Positions 34,306 through 39,717 of a stretch of 39,717 bases of DNA are shown in pieces. Numbering within the stretch: the stretch's first letter is position 1; each line of letters opens with the position of its first letter. The notes beneath the pieces are model-generated. The model searched no databases and was not told where the DNA came from. It worked only from the letters and a program-made list of their open reading frames with translations. The stretch spans positions 3,169,862 through 3,209,578 of the forward strand of contig NZ_KE356561.1 in assembly GCF_000415985.1 (NCBI RefSeq), written 5' to 3'. Source of the DNA: Haloquadratum walsbyi J07HQW2. GTDB taxonomy: Archaea; Halobacteriota; Halobacteria; Halobacteriales; Haloferacaceae. The position numbers and the translations under genes were made by a program.

Positions 34306-35516
34306 ATGCGACTAGATATGTATACCACTGAAGTACACGTTCCGCTATCAGGCCTATCCCGACCGGGGAGGGCTCACCTCAGACCGGACGCGGAATCCTA
34401 CAGTGATATTCACCGCCAAGCCTACAATTATACCCGCTACGACTACCAGACTATTGATACTGAAACGGCGAATATCGGGTCGGCGTCCCAACACCACACC
34501 ACAACCGCCTCACACAGTGGACAGACGAATGTCCGGTGTTCAGCGAAGTCCACTCTAGTCCAAAGCACTGCAAGTAACAGGACGGTCAAGCGGTTCTACA
34601 GTACCCTGAGTGGGTTCTCCGAACTGAAGCAAAACGGGCAGGCGGTTGGGATCGGGATGCTTCGGTGGAAACCACCACGAGAGTTTCGGAGTCTGACGTA
34701 GTCGCAATCTGAATTCAAGCTCACACACACGAGCGGTCAGCGAGCGACACTTTGGCTCTCTGTCTCTGGGATTGGTGATATCCCAACCCGATCCGGTATG
34801 GTATCATCGAGATATTCCGCCGAACGCAATCATCAAAGAGGTCACAATCAAGCACGAATCGACCGCCACCGCACCGGTGAGTGGGTCGTCACGTTCGGGC
34901 TAGAGATGCCCGATAATGCACTCCCGTTGAGAACACCGATTGGTGAACTGAATGGTGACGATTCTGTTAGTATTGATCTCGGCATCCAGAATTACATCGA
35001 CACAAGTGATACTGATAGTGTTGACTGTCTTGATCTGATTGAGGACGAAGAGCACGACCGCCTCCGCCGTGAGCAACAGTCGTTTTCACGGAAAGAACAA
35101 CGCAAGGCAGTAACAGTCGGGAGCACCAACGTTAGCAGGTCGCTAAGGCAAATCGATCAATCGCCCAGAAGGTCAACAATTTCCAGTAGAAACTCACGAC
35201 ATGGTTAATAACCGAGTATAATGCTGTGTTCGTCGAAGACTTGGATTGGACGTGAAGCCAACGGATGTGTCCAGCCAGAACGTCAAAAATAACCAGGATG
35301 CTGCATGGCGACAGTTCATCGAGATGCTGGTGCTGGAGTACAAAGCAAAGCCAAACTACATGGGATACATGTCGTGCAGGTTGGTCCTGCGACTGGGACC
35401 GCTGCGGAGACCGATGGGGAATTGGATGGGGATCACCTCAGTTGGTGTCTGCAAGTCAAATCGTGTCGTTGAATTGCGAAGCCTCGGAGTCGGGGCTTTG
35501 ATACTGATGTAACCCC
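34306..35516 (+). pseudogene. TnpB pseudogene (second IS1341 subtype)
   Basis: The N-terminal part reads DIHRQAYNYTRYDYQTID and VKRFYSTLSGFSELKQNGQ. Then, after a TAG stop at about 34700 and frame changes, come HRTGEWVVTFGLEMPD and VSIDLGIQNYIDTSDTD (RuvC-I). LRREQQSFSRKEQRKA follows, then a battered KNNQDAAWRQFIEML segment before the lost zinc finger. It ends with the repeat at 35493-35516. At least two stops or frameshifts make it non-functional. It is homologous to the copy on the other strand at 35521-36291. Confidence 0.8.
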
Positions 35517-35520
35517 GAGA

Positions 35521-36291
35521 AAGTTCATGTAGCTGCTCGAGATTTTTTGTTTCCGCGAGAGTTTACGCTGTTTGCGGCGAAGCCGCTCGTACTCGTCTTC
35601 GAGATCGAGCTAATCCACCGTCCCGTCTTCCCGTTCGAGGTTTGGATGTAGTGTCGCTGAGAATGCCGAGATCAATCCCAACGCTATTGATCGTATCCAC
35701 CGATCTCACGCCGGGCTTCTCGGGAAGGTCAGCGTCGTTGGTTTCGAGGCCGAAAGAGACGAACCACTCACTGGTCGTCTCTTTCTTGAGCGTGACTCTT
35801 TGAGGTCCGCTTCATCTGGGATGTCTCGATGGTAACGGAGCTGAGCTTAATGTCTCCGATTTTGGAGAGCCGGAGTGTCGTGTCGCGTGTCGACCACTCG
35901 TGTTTGTGAGCCCGAAGCCAGACTGAGAAAACGTCAGACTCTGGAACTCCCGCGGCGACTTCCACTTCCAGTTGACCTTCTCGACCTTTCGCCCGGTTTG
36001 TTTCTGCTCGGAAAGGCTGTCGAGGTTCTGTTAGAATCGCGCGACGGTTCGTCGTAGAGCCTTCGAATTGACTTCTGCCTCTGAGAAGATGGGGAACTCG
36101 TCTTTCCAGTCGGGGAGTCGATAGTGGTGGTAGTGGTGGTGTATGTACGCGGAGCCGATATTGTCGGCGTCCACGTTTTCATACTCATACAGGGTGTAGT
36201 TGTATGCTTGGCGATGAGTGTCAATATGATATTCTAGGTCACCGGCTACCTCCCATGTCAGGTATGCGAGGTAGCGGTGACTGTATTCCAT
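35521..36291 (-). pseudogene. TnpB pseudogene, N-terminal two thirds
   Basis: The minus-strand frame opens MEYSHRYLAYLTWEVAGDL. It reads DTHRQAYNYTLYEYENVD, homologous to the facing copy, then HHHYHHYRLPDWKDEFP. Lower down the fragments SPREFQS, LRLSKIGDIK and EDEYERLRRK appear in other frames. A 9-bp tandem duplication (TAGTGGTGG at 36122-36130 and 36131-36139) expands the His run. The C-terminal RuvC/zinc-finger part is missing; it ends where the facing copy's right end begins. Confidence 0.75.
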
Positions 36292-36752
36292 CGCTGTCAG
36301 TTAATCATCGGTATGTCTATGTAATGGTTTGTGTCACGGGTTGTCGGATTCAACCTCGGGGCATACTCCTTGTAATTCTGTAAAATATATTTTTCCCACG
36401 GGTTGGCTGTCAAATAGTTCCATAGTCATATATATGATATTATACAGCTTATAGTAGGCATGATATACCGATGAATAAGTTAGATGCATTTGAAATGAAT
36501 ACACAGATTTACTATTTAGCCATCATGCAGGCGATTTGTCGGTATTACCGATATCCGAGTATTGAATTGTTAGTTACGCTTGTGTCCGAGTAGACACTGA
36601 GATAAATATATGAATTATTATAGATACATCTCAACGTTCGCTTTTGATAGAGACCGTATCTCACCATCAGATTTATTCATCTGTTTAATTAGCAGTTAGT
36701 ATTAACAAAATATGTGAGTGTGTATTCATCACATAGATTGTTCTCATAAGAC
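36292..36752. other. Gene-free AT-rich region before the permease
   Basis: No ORF is supported. It presumably contains the promoter of the nucleobase permease, but the exact TATA box is ambiguous because several AT-rich stretches fit. Confidence 0.4.
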
Positions 36753-38285
36753 ATGTCTAAAGAAAACAAAAATAATAACGCTGAGACAGACGGCGGAATG
36801 GTAACGTACGGTATTGATGATAAACCACCCCTTTTACAGTCGATTTTGCTCGGGACACAACACTGGCTTACAATGGTCGGGTCTACAATTGCCATCCCAC
36901 TTGTTTTAGCTGGTGCGCTCGGATTTAATGCATCGCAAACTGCACAGCTCGTTGGGACATTCTTTGTAGTCTCTGGCATTGCGACACTGGCACAAACCAC
37001 GATTGGGAATAAGTATCCAATTGTTCAAGGTGGAACATTTTCTATGCTTGGTCCGGCTCTAGCGATCATCGGGGTTCTTGCTTCCAGTAATGCTGCACCA
37101 ACGGTGATGATGCGAGAACTTCAGGGGGCTATTATTATTGCTGGCATATTGGAGGTTCTCATAGGCTATCTTGGTATTTTTGGTCGATTGAAACGATATA
37201 TCGGACCATCTGTTATTGCAGTGGTCATTGCACTGATTGGATTGGCGCTTGTTGGCGTTCCACAGATTACGAGCGCTTCACAAAATTGGTATTTGACTGG
37301 ATTGACGCTCACGCTCATTGTGCTGTTCTCACAGTATATCGATAATTACTCTTGGGTATTCAACCTCTTTCCGGTATTATTAGGACTTGGACTTGCATAT
37401 TTGATCGCGGCTGCGCTCTCCATTGCAGGAATCGTAAATATTGTGAGTTTCGGCTCAATTGCTAGCGCACCACCAGTGCGTGCGATTACGCCATTCCAGT
37501 GGGGAACACCACTATTCACTACCTCATTTGCAGCAGGAATGATCGCAGGGATGCTTGCCTCAGCAATCGAGAGCTTTGGCGATTATCATTCTGTTGCCCG
37601 GATGGCTGGCGAAGGTGCACCCAACTCCCGGCGGGTTAATCATGGGCTTGGCATGGAAGGATTGGGTAATCTGTTTGCAGGAATCATGGGAACCGGTAAC
37701 GGCTCTACGTCATATACTGAGAACGTTGGCGCAATCGGTATCACCGGTGTCGCCTCTCGATATGTTGTCCAGATTGGTGCTGTTGTGATGATCTTAGTTG
37801 GATATGTCGGATACTTTGGTGCGTTCGTCACCACTATTCCAAACGCTATCGTCGGTGGACTTTTCTTAGCAATGTTTGCCCAGATCGTCGGTGTTGGACT
37901 CTCACAACTTCAACACGTCGACATGAATCAGAACCGGAATATATTCGTTGTCGGATTTGGATTGTTTGCTGGTCTTTCGATTCCACGGTATATGAATGGG
38001 CTAGAGTCTGGTGCTTTAGAAGCGGGTCTCTCAAATGTGCCGGTACTGGGGACAGTGCTTGGAGTCCCAGAAGTTGCTCAAACACTTAGCATCGTCCTTG
38101 GAACCCAAATTGCAGTCGGTGGGATTGCGGCATTTATTCTTGATAATACAATTCCCGGAACAGATGAGGAGCGCGGTTTGACTGCTTGGGGAGAGATTAC
38201 TGAGGATGAAGACGCCTTCCAGCCGTCATATGAACGTGTGCTCTCACGAGGTGAAACGACAGATCAAGAAATTGCCGACGATTGA
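36753..38285 (+). CDS. NCS2-family uracil/xanthine permease
   Basis: 510 residues with about 14 transmembrane segments. The signature regions of NCS2 transporters are present. QHWLTMVGSTIAIPLVL is in TM1 and VQGGTFSMLGPA in the TM3 half-helix. In the TM8-TM10 substrate region are ESFGDYHSVARMAGEGAP and GTGNGSTSYTENVGAIGITGVASR. The fold moves uracil, xanthine or related bases with a proton or sodium ion. The closest bacterial analogues are split between UraA and xanthine/urate types, so substrate is open. A degraded hydantoinase-like gene downstream suggests the locus once handled pyrimidine or purine catabolites. Confidence 0.92.
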   Translation: MSKENKNNNAETDGGMVTYGIDDKPPLLQSILLGTQHWLTMVGSTIAIPLVLAGALGFNASQTAQLVGTFFVVSGIATLAQTTIGNKYPIVQGGTFSMLGPALAIIGVLASSNAAPTVMMRELQGAIIIAGILEVLIGYLGIFGRLKRYIGPSVIAVVIALIGLALVGVPQITSASQNWYLTGLTLTLIVLFSQYIDNYSWVFNLFPVLLGLGLAYLIAAALSIAGIVNIVSFGSIASAPPVRAITPFQWGTPLFTTSFAAGMIAGMLASAIESFGDYHSVARMAGEGAPNSRRVNHGLGMEGLGNLFAGIMGTGNGSTSYTENVGAIGITGVASRYVVQIGAVVMILVGYVGYFGAFVTTIPNAIVGGLFLAMFAQIVGVGLSQLQHVDMNQNRNIFVVGFGLFAGLSIPRYMNGLESGALEAGLSNVPVLGTVLGVPEVAQTLSIVLGTQIAVGGIAAFILDNTIPGTDEERGLTAWGEITEDEDAFQPSYERVLSRGETTDQEIADD

Positions 38286-38344
38286 TGACCGGCATCATTG
38301 GTTCAAAATAAGACGTAACTGTATATATTGTGAGTGCAGCAATC

Positions 38345-38797
38345 ATGAGTAAGGACACCCACTCGAAAAATACCAGACAAATTAAGGGTAACTTAGAGCT
38401 TGATGACACACTAATTGCGGAGATGCCCCTGCGTTCATCTGGATGGGTTGGTTATTCTGCTGAGGCTATAATTATCAACGACGATGATGACGATTATAAG
38501 AAAATATATAAAGAAGATATTGCTGAGATCGGGCTTCGAACGCTCCAGTGGGACATGGCGGTGATGAGTATCCTGCTTGCAGGTGTTGGTGGATACATTA
38601 TGTTGACACAAAATCCACTCATCGGACTTTGTTTTGCTCTAGTCGGTCTGGGAAGTCTCTACCGAACCTATACTAATCGATATGCGTTGATCATTCAGAG
38701 TAAAAACCATCACAAGCCAGTGACGATCCATCCAACACACCCGAAAGAGTGTCATGAACAGTTAGCTGAAAAAGTCGAATTAAATCTTATCCGATGA
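38345..38797 (+). CDS. Small two-TM membrane protein with PH-like domain
   Basis: 150 residues from the ATG at 38345; GTG at 38330 adds five. The N-terminal half (EMPLRSSGWVGYSAEAIIINDDDDDYKKIYKEDIAEIGLRT, split by an acidic turn) looks like a short PH-type beta domain. Two hydrophobic segments follow (MSILLAGVGGYIML and PLIGLCFALVGLGSLYRTY), then another strand set (ALIIQSKNHHKPVTIHP). The layout recalls the bacterial bPH or YcxB-like small membrane proteins. Function is unknown. It lies 59 nt after the permease and could be co-transcribed. Confidence 0.6.
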   Translation: MSKDTHSKNTRQIKGNLELDDTLIAEMPLRSSGWVGYSAEAIIINDDDDDYKKIYKEDIAEIGLRTLQWDMAVMSILLAGVGGYIMLTQNPLIGLCFALVGLGSLYRTYTNRYALIIQSKNHHKPVTIHPTHPKECHEQLAEKVELNLIR

Positions 38798-38841
38798 TAT
38801 CAATCGCACAGTAATCTTAAATTAATTGGACCGAATCGGAA

Positions 38842-39410
38842 TATGTTATATCGACTGCTGATTTGAGTATTATCAATAACAAAGTCATAACACCGACTGA
38901 GATATTCATCGGCGGAGTCGCTATTAAGAGCGGATCAATTATTTCGGGTAGTTCCCTTCCAAATTTGCGTGAAGCCGAGTAGACAATTGACCCAGACGGA
39001 AGTTATCTTATTCCCGGATCTATTGACCCACATGCTCATTCTGGATTTTCAAGATATGAATACGACTATCATAAAGGGACCAAACATGGCTTTGAAACTA
39101 AAAACAGGGGTATAGTTCACAGCGGCGTGACAACTGGAACCAACTTTTTGAATTCAACCTAATCTGTATGTGTCTGATATGGAATTTTTCATTGAAACCG
39201 GTGAATGCAGTCCAAACGACGCTCACAATAGTCGAAAATGTACGATGATAAAGAGCGATTACCTAGTCTCCGAAGTGTCGCGACTCCATCAACAGGTACT
39301 GAGGACACTGTCTTAGGTTCAGCGAGTATTGTAGGTCCAACAAGCCGAGTTAATGATCAACGGTTCTACGAACGATTTCCCACTGAACTACGTGAAGTTG
39401 CAAAAGCTGT
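38842..39410 (+). pseudogene. Hydantoinase/dihydropyrimidinase-like amidohydrolase, disrupted
   Basis: The plus-strand frame gives ADLSIINNKVITPTEIFIGG, then a TAG stop. TIDPDGSYLIPGSIDPHAHSGF follows, with the metal-binding His-x-His of cyclic amidohydrolases. Next come YEYDYHKGTKHGFETK, HSGVTTGTNFLNST and a second stop. Later pieces (YERFPTELREVAKAVN near 39370-39410) may be the central part after a deletion. It ends abruptly at the end of a TnpB element at 39411. There is no initiation codon in frame. These enzymes open hydantoin or dihydropyrimidine rings, which fits the upstream nucleobase permease. Confidence 0.65.
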
Positions 39411-39437
39411 GAACTGCTCCGGGGTCAAGCCCCGGAG
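39411..39437 (-). repeat. Right-end hairpin of the edge TnpB element
   Basis: CTCCGGGG (39417-39424) pairs perfectly with CCCCGGAG (39430-39437) around a 5-nt loop. The loop contains the TnpB stop codon. The junction with host sequence is at about 39411. Confidence 0.6.
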
Positions 39438-39717
39438 CTTCTTCCCGTGGATTGGTCGGACACACCCGACACACCATCGGTCTGGTGGCCTTGAGCGGTG
39501 TGGTGGGTCACGGTCGGGCCGTCCACAGGCCCCGATGCCTGCCGTCGCAACTCCCATTTCCGCACCTGCGGGAGTGTGTTGAGAGCAGGCACATTTCGAT
39601 TGTCTTGCTTTCGTAGCCACTTCTGCGCGACACTCACACCAGCGCCACGGTCGGCGTGGTCTTGGTGTTCGCACTCACGACATTTGAATCGCTTTTTGTG
39701 GCGGTTCGCCCGTTCTG
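39425..39717 (-). pseudogene. TnpB C-terminus (IS1341 type), cut by the window edge
   Basis: The open minus-strand frame enters from beyond the window and reads NRANRHKKRFKCRECEHQDHADRGAGVSVAQKW. This is the second half of the TnpB zinc finger (C-x2-C) and the RuvC-III Asp (DHADRGA). A serine/threonine-rich tail ends at a stop in the terminal hairpin. The visible part has no frameshift, so this may be an intact gene; I list it under pseudogene only because it cannot be judged. RuvC-III usually has an Asn after the Asp (DRNAA); here it is Gly. The tail differs from that of the relic at 29617. Confidence 0.7.

Overview
The window looks like a chromosomal segment of a halophilic archaeon (class Halobacteria). 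The evidence is the acidic proteins, twin-arginine lipoproteins, Pst genes with haloarchaeal architecture, TATA boxes about 26 nt from starts, and many IS1341-type TnpB relics. GC is moderate for the group, coding density is low and non-coding stretches are AT-rich. This is the style of Haloquadratum, which I judge the likeliest genus, though no rRNA or other marker gene is present to prove it.

Layout. 1-1812: almost gene-free, with strong hairpins and one doubtful small ORF. 1813-6981: an MFS transporter, an HPP-family membrane protein, an orphan dihydrolipoyl dehydrogenase paralogue lacking one redox cysteine, and a long pentapeptide-repeat protein. 7236-11216: small membrane proteins, a Yip1-type protein, a decayed TRAP-transporter binding protein and TnpB scars. 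11350-16429: a complete phosphate ABC transporter (pstS-pstC-pstA-pstB, minus strand), with a coiled-coil protein divergently transcribed next to it. 17702-20251: a lipoprotein, a short-chain dehydrogenase and a universal stress protein.

20607-27114 is the most interesting part. It is a same-strand run of lipoprotein, multi-TM spermidine-synthase-like protein, DUF2617-like protein, pentapeptide-solenoid/K+-channel fusion, and bactofilin/DUF3060-like beta-solenoid with a zinc ribbon. I read it as an envelope-associated system. It resembles bacterial neighbourhoods in which membrane SpeE homologues accompany DUF350, DUF4178 and DUF2617 genes, but here the SpeE-like catalytic motif is altered.

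27615-29700 is a ruined TnpB element riddled with 5-6 bp tandem duplications. 29913-34001 holds a large membrane-anchored protein, methionine sulfoxide reductases msrB-msrA, cutA and a PAS protein. 34224-36291 contains two facing TnpB pseudogenes. 36753-39717 has an NCS2 nucleobase permease, a small membrane protein, and a hydantoinase/dihydropyrimidinase-like pseudogene cut off by a further TnpB element that runs out of the window.

Two themes recur. One is repeated invasion and decay of IS200/IS605-type TnpB elements, seen at ten or more sites. The other is a mutational signature of short tandem duplications, common in the relics and also present in a few intact genes.
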